A DNA stretch of 64,000 bases from Eriocheir sinensis (Eukaryota; Arthropoda; Malacostraca; Decapoda; Varunidae), in contig NW_026111787.1 in the NCBI RefSeq assembly GCF_024679095.1, forward strand, positions 558,001 through 622,000, given 5' to 3'. Shown in pieces: positions 28,501 to 42,585 of the stretch. The position numbers and the translations under genes are program-made. Within the stretch, counting starts at the first letter, position 1, and each line of letters starts with the position of its first letter. The notes below the pieces were generated by a model that saw only the letters and a program-made list of their open reading frames with translations, ran no database searches and was not told where the DNA came from.

Positions 28501-29814
28501 ACACATTCTTTTATTGCTATATTGTTTATTTATATTTATACGAATTTACATTATTTTATGTGTATTTTGTATACATTTTTTTATACGTATATACTTAATT
28601 TTATGTATTTTGTAATTTTATGTGTATTTTGTATATTTCTTTTCATACAAATTTAAATTATTTTTGTGTATTTTTGTATATAGTTTTATACAAATTTAGG
28701 TTATTTTATGTACGGATTTACATTATTTAATGTGTGTTTTGTATATATTTTTATCCAAAGTTACTTTATTTTACGTTCATTTTTGGACATATATTTTTAT
28801 GGAAATTAGCGTTATTTTATATGTATTTGTATATGTTTTCTCATACAAATTTACATTATTTGATTGATATTTTGTTTATTTAGTTTGATACGAATTACAT
28901 GATTATATGTGTATTTTGTACAAATTTTTTATACGTATTTACATTACTTAATGTGTATTTTGTTTATATATTTTTAAACAAATTTACGTTATTATATGTA
29001 TTTTTATAAATATTTTGATACAAATTTACATTATTTTATGTATTTTCTATATACATTTCAATTCAAATTTAGCTTATTTTATCTGTATTTTGTATATCTA
29101 TTTTCATACGAATTTAATAACTGTGTATTTTTGTATATAGTTTTATAAAAATTTACGTTATTTTATGTGTATTTTGTATATTTATATTTATACAAATACA
29201 CATTCTTTTATTGGTATTTTGTTTTTTTATTTTGATACGAATTTACATTATTTTATGTGTATTTTATATACACTTTCTTATACGTATTTACTTCATTAAT
29301 ATGTGTATTTTGAATATATATTTTTATACAAATCTACGTTATTTTATGTGTATTCGTATATATATTTTGAAACAAATTTACATTGTTTTATATGTATTTT
29401 GCATATCTATTTCAATACAGATTTACCTTTTTGTATGTGTATTTTGTATATTTATTTTAATACAAATTAATTTTTTCATGTGAATTTTGGTATATATATT
29501 TTTATAAAAAAATGCGTGATTTAATGGGTATTTTGCATCTTTATTTTCACACAAATTTACATTGTTTTATTAATATTCAGTGTATTTATTTTGATACGAT
29601 TTTACATTATTCTATTTGTGTTTTGTATATATTTTTTTTATACATATTTACATTATTTAATGTGTATTTTGTATATTTTAAAACAAATTTAAGTTATTTT
29701 ATGCGCATCTGTTAAAATATTTTGATACAAATTTACATTATTTTATGTGTATTTTTTATATATTTTAATACAAATTTAGTTTATTTTATGTATATTTTGT
29801 ATATCTATTTTCAT

Positions 29815-31577
29815 TCGTATCAAAATAAATAAACAAAATACCAATAAAATAATGTAAATTTGTATGAGAAAACATATACAAATACACATAAAATAACGCA
29901 AATTTCTTAAAAAATATATGTACAAAAATGCACATAAAATAAAGTAAATTTGCATAAAATATATATACAAAACACACATTAAATAATGTAAATGCGTACA
30001 TAAAATAACCTAAATTTGTAAAACTATATAAAAATACAAAAATTTTTAAAATTTGTGTGAAAAGAAATATACAAAATACACATAAAATTAGGTAAATTTG
30101 TATTGAAATACATATACAAAATACACATAAAATAATGTAAATTTGAATGAAAATATATAAACAAATACACTTAAAATAACGTAAATTTGTATAAAATATA
30201 TATGCAAGATACACATTAAATAATGTAAATGTGTATAAAAAAATATATACAAAAAAAAATAGAATAATGTAAAATCCTATCAATATAAATACACAGAATA
30301 TCAATAAAATAATGTAAATTTGTATGAAAAGAAAGATGCAAAATTCCCATAAAATAGCGCATTATTTTAAAATATATATACCAAAATACACATAAAATAT
30401 TTAAATTTGTATTGAAATAAATATACAAAATACATATACAGTAAGGTAAATATGTATTGAAAGAGATATTCAAAAATACATTTAAAACAAAGTAAATTTG
30501 TTTCAAAATATATATACGAATTCACATAAAATAACGTAGATTTCTATAGAAATATATATACAAAATACACATGAAATTATGTAAATACGTATAAAAATAT
30601 ATATACAAAATACATATCTAGGTAAATTCGTGTCAAAATAAATAAACAAAATATTATGAAAAGAATGTGTATTTGCATGAAAATAAATAATAGATAATAA
30701 ATTTGTATGAAATATATATGCAAGATACACATTATATAATGTAAATATGTAAAAAAAATATATATACAAAAAACAAATAGAATAATGTGAATTCGTAACA
30801 AAATAAATACACCGAATATTAATAAAATAATGTAAATTTGTATGAAAATAAAGATGCAAAATTCCCATCAAATAGCGCACTTCTTATAAAAATATATATA
30901 CCAAAATACACATAAAATATTTAAAAATGTATTGAAATTAATATACAAAATGCACATACAATAAGGTAAACTTGTATTGAAAGAGATATGCAAAAATACA
31001 TATAAAACAATGTAAATTTGTTTCAAAATATATATACGAATACACATAAAATAACGTAGATTTCTATAAAAATATATATACAAAATACACATAAAATTAA
31101 GTAAATACGTATAAAAATAGATATACAAAATACACATAGAATAATGTAAAATTGTTTAAAAAAAAAAAAACAGAATATAAATAAAATAATGTAAATTTGT
31201 ATGAAAATAAAAATGCAAAATACCCATAAAATAAAGCATATTTTAATAAAAATACATATACAAAAATACACATAGCATAGTTAAATTTGTATTAAAATTA
31301 ATATACAAAATGCAAATACAATAAGGTAAATTTGTATTGAAAAAATATGCAAAATACACATAAAACAGTGTAAATTTATTTCAAAATCTATATACGAATA
31401 CTCATAAATCAACGTAGATTTCTATAGAAATATATATACAAAATACACATCAAATGATGTAAACACGTATAAAAATATATATATAAAATACACATTAAAT
31501 AATGTAAATTCGCGTCAAAATAAATAAACAAAATATCAATAAAAGAATGTGTATTTGTATGAAAATAGATATACAAT
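29815..31577 (-). repeat. 45-bp satellite, block 18 (inverted)
   Basis: Reads as the inverse of segments found at 18,250-19,700 and 23,400-25,100. An A-run of about 13 at 31,159, next to CAGAAT, mirrors the T-runs at 23,870 and 24,718. The monomer whose partners are TA-expanded at 23.5 and 24.3 kb is unexpanded here, near 31,475. Confidence 0.86.
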
Positions 31578-31868
31578 ATAGGCTACACGTTATTTTATGT
31601 CTATTCGTATATATATTTTGAAAGAAATTTACACTGTTTTATTTGTATTTTGCGTTTTTTTTCAATACAAATTTACCTTTTTGTATGTGTGCATTATGTA
31701 TATTAATTTTAATACAAATTTAATTATTCTATGTGTATTTTTGTATATGTATTTAAAAAAAATGCTTTATCATATGGATATTTTGCATCTTTATTTTCAT
31801 ACAAATTTAAATTATTTTATTGATATTCTGTGTACTTATTTTGATACGATTTTACATTATTCTATGTA
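31578..31868 (+). repeat. 45-bp satellite, block 19
   Basis: About six forward monomers resembling 61,930-62,222. The left edge is GGCTACACG, one of the few GC-containing joins. The right edge, CTATGTATAACAAAAATAA, recurs at 62,222 and, reversed, at 58,470. Confidence 0.83.
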
Positions 31869-31890
31869 TAACAAAAATAAATATATACAA
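31855..31890. other. Orientation-switch class 6 (+ to -), three copies
   Basis: CTATGTATAACAAAAATAAA at 31,868 and 62,222, and in reverse at 58,470. Sequence to its right differs at 31,868 from the other two within about 10 bp. Confidence 0.78.
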
Positions 31891-31938
31891 AAATACACAT
31901 AAATAATTTAAATTTGTTTGAAAATAGATATGCAAAAT
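31869..31938 (-). repeat. 45-bp satellite, block 20 (short inverted island)
   Basis: About 70 bp, one and a half minus-strand monomers. The right edge, GCAAAATATGTGTATTTTG, switches back to forward within a monomer. Confidence 0.78.
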
Positions 31939-32565
31939 ATGTGTATTTTGTATATATATTTCAATTCAAATTTAGCTTATTTTGAGTGTATTTTGTATAT
32001 ATTTTAATACAAATTTAATTACTTATGTGAATTTTTGTATATAGTTTTATATAAATTTACGTTATTTTATGTGTATTTTGTACATTTATATTTATACAAA
32101 TACACATTCTTTTATTGGTATTTTGTTTATTTATTTTGATACGAATTTACATTATTTTATGTGTATTTTGTATACATTTTTTTATACGTATTTACTTAAT
32201 TTTATGTGTATTTTGTATATATATTTTTACAGAAATCTACGTTATTTTATGTGTATTCGTATATATATTTTGAAACAAATTTACATTGTTTTATATGTAT
32301 TTTGCATATCTATTTCAATACAAATTTACCTTATTGTATGTGTTTTTTGTATATTTATTTTAATACAAATTTAATTTTTTGATGTGTATTTTGGTATATA
32401 TATTTTTTTAAATAAAAAAAATGCGTTATTTTATGGGTATTTTGCTTCTTTATTTTCATACAAATTTACATTATTTTATTAATATTCTGTGTATTTATTT
32501 TGATACGATTTTACATTATTCTATTTGTGTTTTGTACATATTTTTTTATACAAATTTACGTTTTT
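31939..32565 (+). repeat. 45-bp satellite, block 21
   Basis: Fourteen forward monomers that follow the 16-member cycle, with the same J/K fusion near 32,545 as in block 7. The right edge, CGTTTTTTATAAAATT, joins that fused monomer to an inverted G-type monomer. Confidence 0.85.
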
Positions 32566-33207
32566 TATAAAATTATTGATACCAAAATACACATAAAATA
32601 TTTCAATTTGTATTAAAATAAATATACAAAATGCACATACAATAACGTAAATTTGTATTGAAATAGATATGCAAAATACATATAAAATAATGTAAATTTG
32701 TTTCAAAATATATATACGAATACACATAAAATAACGTAGATTTCTATAAAAATACATATACAAAATACATATAAAATTAAGTAAATACGTATAAAAAAAA
32801 TGTATACAAAATACACATAAAATAATGTAAATTCGTATAAATGTAAATAAACAATATACCAATAAAAGAATGTGTATTTGTATAAATATAAATATACAAA
32901 ATGCACATAAAAGAACGTAAATTTATATAAAACTATATACATAAAATAACGCAAATTTCTATAAAAATATATGTACAAAAATGAACATAAAATAAATTTG
33001 CATAAAAATATATATAAAAAACACACATTAGATAATGTAAATGAGTATAAAAATATGTATAGAAAATACCTATGAAATAATCTAAATTCGTATCGAATTA
33101 AATTAAGAAAATACCAATAAAATAATGAAATTTTGGATGAAAATATCAACACAAAATACACATAAAATAACCTTAATACAAATACAAATATAAACATAAA
33201 ATATTGC
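32566..33207 (-). repeat. 45-bp satellite, block 22 (inverted)
   Basis: Inverse of about 35,280-35,910 in the long unit to its right, matching monomer for monomer, including the rare variants near 33,060-33,185. The right edge, AAAATATTGCATTTTG, switches to the start of the 3.4-kb unit. Confidence 0.85.
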
Positions 33208-36200
33208 ATTTTGTATATACATTTCAATTCAGATTTAGCTTATTTTATCTGTATTTTGTATATCTATTTTCATACGAATTTAATTACTTCTGTGTATTTT
33301 TGTATATAGGTTTATACAAATTTACGTTATTTTATATGTATTTTGTATATTTATATTTATACAAATACACATTCTTTTATTGGTATTTTGTTTAATTATT
33401 TTGATACGAATTTACATTATTTTATGTGTATTTTGTATACATTTTTTATACGTATTTACTTCATTTTACGTGTATTTTGTATATATATTTTTATACAAAT
33501 CTACGTTATTTTATGTGTATTCGTATATATATTTTGAAACAAATTTACATTGTTTTATATGTATTTTGCATATCTATTTCAATACAGATTTACCTTATTG
33601 TATGTGTATTTTGTATATTTATTTTAATATAAATAAAAAATTTTATGTGTATTTTTGTATATATATTTAAAAAAAATGCGTTATTTATTTATTTATTTTC
33701 ATACAAATTTACATTATTTTATTAATATTCTGTGTATTTATTTTGATACGATTTTACATTATTCTATTTGTATTTTGTATATATTTTTTTATACAAATTT
33801 ACGTTATTTTAAGTGTATTTGTTTATGTATTTTCATTCAAATTTACATTATTTTATGTGTATTTTGTATATGTATTTCAATACAAATTTACCTATTTTTA
33901 TATGTTTTTTGTATATTTATTTTCATACAAGTTTAAATTATTTTTGTGTATTTTTGTATATAGTTTTATACAAATTTAGGTTATTTTATGTGTATTTTGT
34001 ATATCTATTTTCATACAAATACACATTCTTTTCATGATATTTTGTTTATTTACTTTGACACGAATTAACATTATTTAATGTGTATTTTGTATATATATTT
34101 TTATACGTATTTACATTATTTCAAGTGTATTTTGTATATATATTTCTATAGAAATCTGCGTTATTTTATGTGTATTCGTATAAATATTTTGAAACAAATT
34201 TACATTGTTTTATGTGTATTTTGCATATTTTTTAAATACAAATTTACCTTATTGTATGTGCATTTTGTATATTAATTTTAATACAAATTTGATTAATCTA
34301 TGTGTATTTTTGTATATGTATTTTTATAAAATATGCTTTATTTTATGGGTATTTTGCATCTTTATTTTCATACAAATTTACATTATTTTATTGATATTCT
34401 GTGTATTTATTTTGATATGTTTTTACATTATTCTATGTGTATTTTGTATATATATTTTATATAAAATGTATTTGTTTTCATTTCATACAAATCTACATTA
34501 TTTTATGTGTTTTTTGTACATGTATTTAAATACAAATTTAACTAGTTATATGTGTATTTTGCATATCTATTTTGTATGTATATTTTCATAGAAATTTACT
34601 CTATTTTATGAGTATTCGTATATATATTTTGATACAAATTTACATTATTAATGTGTATTTTGCATATCTATTTCAATACAAATTTACTTTATTGTACGTG
34701 CATTATGTATATTTATTTTAATACAAATTTAATTATTTTATATGTATTTTTGTATATATATTTTTATGCAAATATGCGTTATTATATGGATATTTTGCAT
34801 CTTTATTTTCATACAAATTTACATTATTTTATTGATATTCTCTTTATTTATTTTGATACGATTTAACATTATTTTATGTGTTTTTTGTATATATTTTTTT
34901 ATACATATTTACACTATTTAATGTTCATTTTGTATATATATTTTATCCAAATTTACATTATTTTATGTGTATTTGTTTATATATTTTCATACATATTTAC
35001 ATTATTTTATGTGTTTTTTGTATATATATTTTTCTACGTATTTAAATTATTTTATCTGTATTTTGTATATACATTTTCATAAAAAAAACTACGTTATTTT
35101 ATTGTGTATAAGTATATATTTTGATACAAATTTTATACAAATTCATGTTATTTAATGTGTATTTGTATATATATTTTCATACAAATTTATATTATTTTAT
35201 TTTTTTCATATATTTCATTACAAATTTACCTTATTTTATGTTTATTTTGTATATTTATTTCATTCAATTTTAAATTATTTTATGTGTATATTTGTATTTG
35301 TATTTAGGTTATTTTATGTGTATTTTGTATATATATTTTCATCCAAAATTACATTATTATATTGGTATTTTCTTAATTTAATTCGATACGAATTTAGATT
35401 ATTTCATAGGTATTTTGTATACATATTTTTATACTCATTTACATTATCTAATGTGTGTTTTGTATATATATATATTTTTATGCAAATTTATTTTATGTTC
35501 ATTTTTGTACATATATTTTTATAGAAATTTGCGTTATTTTATGTATATAGTTTTATATAAATTTACGTTATTTTATGTGCATTTTGTATATTTATATTTA
35601 TACAAATACACATTCTTTTATTGCTATATTGTTTATTTATATTTATACGAATTTACATTATTTTATGTGTATTTTGTATACATTTTTTTATACGTATTTA
35701 CTTAATTTTATGTGTATTTTGTATATGTATTTTTATAGAAATCTACGTTATTTTATGTGTATTCGCATATATTTTGAAACAAATTTACATTATTTTATAT
35801 GTATTTTGCATATCTATTTCAATACAAATTTACCTTATTGTATGTGCATTTTGTATATTTATTTTGATACAAATTCAAATATTTTATGTGTATTTTGGTA
35901 TCAATAATTTTATAAAAAATGCGTTATTTTGCATCTTAATTTTCATACAAATTTACATTATTTTATTAATATTCTGTGTATATATTTTGATACGATTTTA
36001 CATTATTCTATTTGTGTTTTGTATATATTTTTTTTATACATATTTACATTATTTAATGTGTATTTTGTATATATATTTCATACAAATTTACGTTATTATA
36101 TGTGTATTTGTTTATATATTTTCTTTCAAATTTACATTATTCTATGTGTATTTTGTATATGTATTTCAATAGAAATTAACCTAATTTTATGTGTATTTTG

Positions 36201-37040
36201 TATATTCCTTTTCATACAAATTTAAACAATTTTTGTGTATTTTTGTATATAGTTTTATACAAATTTACCTTATTGTATGTGCATTTTGTATATTTATTTT
36301 GATACAAATTCAAATATTTTATGTGTATTTTGGTATCAATAATTTTATAAAAAATGCGTTATTTTGCATCTTAATTTTCATACAAATTTACATTATTTTA
36401 TTAATATTCTGTGTATATATTTTGATACGATTTTACATTATTCTATTTGTGTTTTGTATATATTTTTTTTATACATATTTACATTATTTAATGTGTATTT
36501 TGTATATATATTTCATACAAATTTACGTTATTATATGTGTATTTGTTTATATATTTTCTTTCAAATTTACATTATTCTATGTGTATTTTGTATATGTATT
36601 TCAATAGAAATTAACCTAATTTTATGTGTATTTTGTATATTCCTTTTCATACAAATTTAAACAATTTTTGTGTATTTTTGTATATAGTTTTATACAAATT
36701 TATTTATGTACGCATTTACATTATTTAATGTGTGTTTTGTATATATATTTTTATCCAAAGTTAATTTATTTTACCTTCATTTTTGGACATATATTTTTAT
36801 AGAAATTAGCGTTATTTTATATGTATTTGTATATGTTTACTCATACAAATTTACATTATTATATTGCTATTTTGTTTATTTAGTTTGATACGAATTACAT
36901 GATTATATGTGTATTTTGTACATATTTTTTATACGTATTTACATTACTTAATGTGTATTTTGTTTATATATTTTTAAACAAATTTACGTTATTATATGTA
37001 TTTTTTAAATATTTTGATACAAATTTACATTATTTTATGT
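33207..37040 (+). repeat. Long higher-order unit, copy 1 (about 3.4 kb plus a 435-bp insert)
   Basis: Starts at TTTCAATTCAGATTTAGCTT. The same marker returns at 37,058, 39,222 and 42,603. Copy 1 spans 3,833 bp between markers; without its internal 435-bp duplication that is about 3.40 kb, close to copy 3 (3,381 bp). Matched internal points include 34,078 with 40,086 and 35,282 with 41,250. Confidence 0.8.
35822..36691 (+). repeat. 435-bp tandem duplication, two copies that read as identical
   Basis: Copies at 35,822-36,256 and 36,257-36,691. I compared them through their length and saw no difference. They share ATACAAATTTA at the joint, so unequal exchange inside a monomer tail is the simplest origin. 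Copy 3 of the long unit has only one such segment. A duplicated contig join in the assembly would look the same. Confidence 0.9.
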
Positions 37041-39204
37041 ATTTTGTATATACTTTTCAATTCAAATTTAGCTTATTTTATCTGTATTTTGTATATCTAT
37101 TTTCATACGAATTTAATTACTTCTGTGTATTTTTGTATATAGTTTTATACAAATTTACGTTATTTTATGTGTATTTTAAATATTTATATTTATACAAATA
37201 CACATTCTTTTATTGGTATTTTGTTTATTTATTTTGATACGAATTTACATTATTTTATGTGTATTTTGTATACATTTTTTTATACGTATTTACCTCATTT
37301 TACGTGTATTTTGTATATATATTTTTATACAAATCTACGTTATTTTATGTGTATTCGTATATATATTTTGAAACAAATTTACATTGTTTTATATGTATTT
37401 TGCATATCTATTTCAATAGAGATTTACCTTATTGTATATGTATTTTGTATATTTATTTTAATGCAAATAAATTTTTTTGTGTATTTTTGTATATATATTT
37501 TTTAAAAAAATGCGTTATTTTATGGGTATTTTGCTTCTTTATTTCCATACAATTTTACATTATTTTATCAATATTCGGTGTATTTATTTTGATACGATTT
37601 TACATTATTCTATTTGTGTTTTGTATATATTTTTTTATACAAATTTACGTTATTTTAAGTATATTTGTTTATGTATTTTCATTCAAATTTACATTATTTT
37701 ATGTGTATTTTGTATATGTATTTCAATACAAATTTACCTATTTATATATGTTTTTTGTATATTTATTTTTATACAAGTTTAAATTATTTTTGTGTATTTT
37801 TGTATATAGTTTTATACAAATTTAGGTTATTTTATGTGTATTTTGTATATCTATTTTCATACAAATACACATTCTTTTCATGATATTTTGTTTATTTACT
37901 TTGACACGAATTAACATTATTTAATGTGTATTTTGTATATATATTTTTATACGTATTTACATTATTTCAAGTCTATTTTGTATATATATTTCTATAGAAA
38001 TCTGCGTTATTTTATGTGTATTCGTATATATATTTTGAAACAAATTTACATTGTTTTATGTGTATTTTGCATATTTTTTCAATACAAATTTACCTTATTG
38101 TATGTGCATTTTGTATATTAATTTTAATACAAATTTGATTAATCTATGTGTATTTTTGTATATGTATTTTTATAAAAATATGCTTTATTTTATGGGTATT
38201 TTGCATCTTTATTTTCATACAAATTTACATTATTTAATTGATATTCTGTGTATTTTTTTTTATATGTTTTTACATTATTCTATGTGTATTTTTTATATAT
38301 ATTTTATATAAAATGTATATGTTTTCATTTCATACAAATCTTCATTATTTTATGTGTTTTATGTACATGTATTTAAATACAAATTTAACTAGTTATATGT
38401 GTATTTTGTATATCTATTTTGTACGTATATTTTCATAGAAATTTACTCTATTTTATGAGTATTCGTATATATATTTTGATACAAATTTACATTATTAATG
38501 TGTATTTTGCATATCTATTTCAATACAAATTTACTTTATTGTACGTGCATTTTGTATATTTATTTTAATACAAGTTTAATTATTTCATATGTATTTTTGT
38601 ATATATATTTTGATACAAATTTACATTATGAATGTGTATTTTGCATATCTATTTCAATACAAATTTACCTTATTGTATGTGCATTTTGTATATTTATTTT
38701 GATACAAATTCAAATATTTTATGTGTATTTTGGTATCAATAATTTTATAAATAATGCTTTATTTTGCATCTTAATTTTCGTACAAATTTACATTATTTTA
38801 TTAATATTCTGTGTATATATTTTGATACGATTTTATATTATTCTATTTGTGTTTTGTATATATTTTTTTTATACATATTTACATTATTTAATGTGTGTTT
38901 TGTATATATATTTTTATCCAAAGTTAATTTATTTTACGTTCATTTTTGGACATATATTTTTATAGAAATTAGCGTTATTTTATATGTATTTGAATATGTT
39001 TACTCATACAAATTTACATTATTATATTGCTATTTTGTTTATTTAGTTTGATACGAATTACATGATTATATATGTATTTTGTACATATTTTTTATACGTA
39101 TTTACATTACTTAATGTGTATTTTGTTTATATATTTTTAAACAAATTTACGTTATTATATGTATTTTTATAAATATTTTGATACAAATTTACATTATTTT
39201 ATGT
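37041..39204 (+). repeat. Long higher-order unit, copy 2 (deleted, 2,164 bp)
   Basis: Follows copy 1 and copy 3 closely from 37,041 to about 38,590. It then lacks roughly 1.1 kb (the equivalent of about 34,750-35,790), resumes, and lacks a second stretch of monomers near 38,885. Both gaps join monomers in register. Confidence 0.8.
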
Positions 39205-42200
39205 GTTTTGTATATACTTTTCAATTCAAATTTAGCTTATTTTATCTGTATTTTGTATATCTATTTTCATACGAATTTAATTTCTTCTGTGTATTTTTGT
39301 ATATAGTTTTATACAAATTTACGTTATTTTATGTGTATTTTGTATATTTATATTTATACAAATACACATTCTTTTATTGGTATTTTGTTTATTTATTTTG
39401 ATACGAATTTACATTATTTTATGTGTATTTTGTATACATTTTTTTATACGTATTTACTTCATTTTACGTGTATTTTGTATATATATTTTTATACAAATCT
39501 ACGTTATTTTATGTGTATTCGTATATATATTTTGAAACAAATTTACATTGTTTTATATGTATTTTGCATATCTATTTCAATACAGATTTACCTTATTGTA
39601 TGTGTATTTCGTATATTTATTTTAATACAAATAAATTTTTTTGTGTATTTTTGTATATATATTTTAAAAAAATGCGTTATTTTATGGGTATTTTGCTTCT
39701 TTATTTTCATACAAATTTACATTATTTTATTAATATTCTGTGTATTTATTTTGATACGATTTTACATTATTCTATTTGTGTTTTGTATATATTTTTTTAT
39801 ACAAATTTACGTTATTTTAAGTGTATTTGTTTATGTATTTTCATTCAAATTTACATTATTTTATGTGTATTTTGTATATGTATTTCAATACAAATTTACC
39901 TATTTTTATATGTTTTTTGTATATTTATTTTCATACAAGTTTAAATTATTTTTGTGTATTTTTGTATATAGTTTTATACAAATTTAGGTTATTTTATGTG
40001 TATTTTGTATATCTATTTTCATACAAATACACATTCTTTTCATGATATTTTGTTTATTTACTTTGACACGAATTAACATTATATAATGTGTATTTTGTAT
40101 ATATATTTTTATACGTATTTACATTATTTCAAGTGTATTTTGTATATATATTTCCATAGAAATCTACGTTATTTTATGTGTATTCGTATATATATTTTGA
40201 AACAAATTTACATTGTCTTATGTGTATTTTGCATATTTTTTCAATACAAATTTACATTATTGTATGTGCATTTTGTATATAATAATTTTAATACAAATTT
40301 GATTAATCTATGTGTATTTTTGTGTATGTATTTTTATAAAAATATGCTTTATTTTATGGGTATTTTGCATCTTTATCTTCATACAAATTTACATTATTTT
40401 ATTGATATTCTGTGTATTTATTTGGTATGATTTTACATTATTCTATGTGTATTTTGTATATATATTTTATATAAAATGTATTTGTTTTCATTTCATACAA
40501 ATCTACATTATTTTATGTGTTTTTTGTACATGTATTTAAATACAAATTTAACTAGTTATATGTGTATTTTGTAAATCTATTTTGTATGTATATTTTCATA
40601 AAAATTTTCTCTATTTTATGAGTATTCGTATATATATTTTGATACAAATTTACATTATTGATTTGTATTTTGCATATCTATTTCAATACAAATTTTCTTA
40701 ATTGTACGTGCATTTTGTATATCTCTTTTAATACAAATTTAATTATTTTATATGTATTTTTGTATATATATTTTTATGCAAATATGCGTTATTATATGGA
40801 TATTTTGCAGCTTTATTTTCATACAAATTTACATTATTTTATTGATATTCTATTTATTTAATTTGATACGATTTAACATTATTCTATGTGTATGTTGTAT
40901 ATATTTTTTATACATATTTACATTATTTAAGGTTTATTTTGTATATATATTTTATCCAAATTTACATTATTTTATGTGTATTTGTTTATATATTTTTATA
41001 CAAATTTACATTATTTTATGTGTATTTTGTATATACATTTAAAAAAAAATTACGTTATTTTATTGTGTGTATTCGTATATATTTTGATACAAATTTTATA
41101 CAAATTCATGTTATTTAATGTGTATTTGTATATATATTTTCATACAAATTTATATTATTTTATGTGTATTTTTTCATATATTTCCTTACAAATTTACCTT
41201 ATTTTATGTTTATTTTGTATATTTATTTCATTCAATTTAAAATTATTTTATGTGTATATTTGTATTTGCATTTAGGTTATTTTATGTGTATTTTGTATAT
41301 ATATTTTCATCCAAAATTACATTATTTTATTGGTATTTTCTTAATTTAATTCGAAACGAATTTAGATTATTTCATAGGTATTTTGTATACATATTTTTAT
41401 ACTCATTTACATTATCTAATGTGTGTTTATATATATTTTTTTTTTGCAAATTTATTATATGTGCATTTTTGTACATGTATTTTTATAGAAATTTGCGTTA
41501 TTTTATGTGTATATAGTTTTATATAAATTTACGTTATTTTATGTGCATTTTGTATATATATATTTATACAAATACACATTCTTTTATTGCTATATTGTTT
41601 ATTTATATTTATACTAATTTACATTACTTTATGTGTATTTTTTATACATTTTTTTTATACATATTTACTTAATTTTATGGTTATTTTGTATATGTATTTT
41701 TATAGAAATCTACGTTATTTTATGTGTATTCGCATATATATTTTGAAACAAATTTACATTATTTTATATGTATTTTGTATATTTATTTTCATACAAATTT
41801 ACCTTATTGTATGTGCATTTTGTGTATTTATTTTAATACAAATTCAAATATTTTATGTGTATTTTGGTATCTATAATTTTATAAAAAATGCGTTATTTTA
41901 TAGGTATTTTGCATCTTAATTTTCATTAAAAATTTACATTATTTTACTAATATTCTGTGTATTATTATTATTATTATTATTACATTATTCTATTTGTTTT
42001 GTATATATTTTTATACATATTTACATAATTTAATGTGTATTTTGAATATATATTTCATACAAATTTACGTTATTATATGTGTATTTGTTTATATATTTTC
42101 TTTCAAATTTACATTATTTTATGTGTATTTTGTATAATTATTTCAATACAAATTAACCTAATTTTATGTGTATTTTGTATATTTCTTTTCATACAAATTT

Positions 42201-42585
42201 AAATTATTTTTGTGTATTTTTGTATATATATTTTATACAAATCTTTGTTATTTTATGTGTATTTACATTATTTAATTTACATTGTTTTATGTGTATATAT
42301 ATTTTTATATAAAGCTAATTTATTTTACGTTCATTTTGTATATATTTTTATAGAAATTAGCGTTATTTTATATGTATTTGTATATGTTTTTTCATACAAA
42401 TTTACATTATTTTATTGCTATTTTGTTTATTTAGTTTGATACGAATTACATGATTATATGTATTTGTATATATTTTTATACGTATTTACATTACTTAATG
42501 TGTATTTTGTTTATATATTATTAAACAAATTTACGTTATTATAATGTATTTTTATATTTTGATACAAATTTACATTATTTTATGT
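39205..42585 (+). repeat. Long higher-order unit, copy 3 (about 3.38 kb)
   Basis: The full-length version without the 435-bp duplication. It contains the longest open frame of the window, 218 codons at 39,331-39,987, which is repeat-derived. An (ATT)n tract interrupts one I-type monomer at 41,960. Sequence after 42,585 starts a fourth, more diverged copy. Confidence 0.8.
41960..41991. repeat. (ATT)n microsatellite, about 10 units
   Basis: ATT repeats replace the middle of an I-type monomer, which elsewhere reads GTGTATTTATTTTGATACG. The flanks TAATATTCTGTGT and ACATTATTCTATTTG are normal. Confidence 0.95.

Noticed and set aside
31570..31590. GGCTACACG at a switch as a possible functional site.
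   Set aside because: It is a short, single occurrence at a join between two satellite segments, and chance sequence at a breakpoint explains it.
39331..39987. An open frame of 218 codons, and many others of 60-207 codons (for instance 4,417-5,040 and 51,043-51,648), as protein genes.
   Set aside because: They repeat every 15 residues in step with the 45-bp monomer, overlap equally long frames in the other two phases, consist almost only of F, Y, I, L, C, V, M, H, T and N, match no family I recognise, and switch strand exactly where the satellite inverts.
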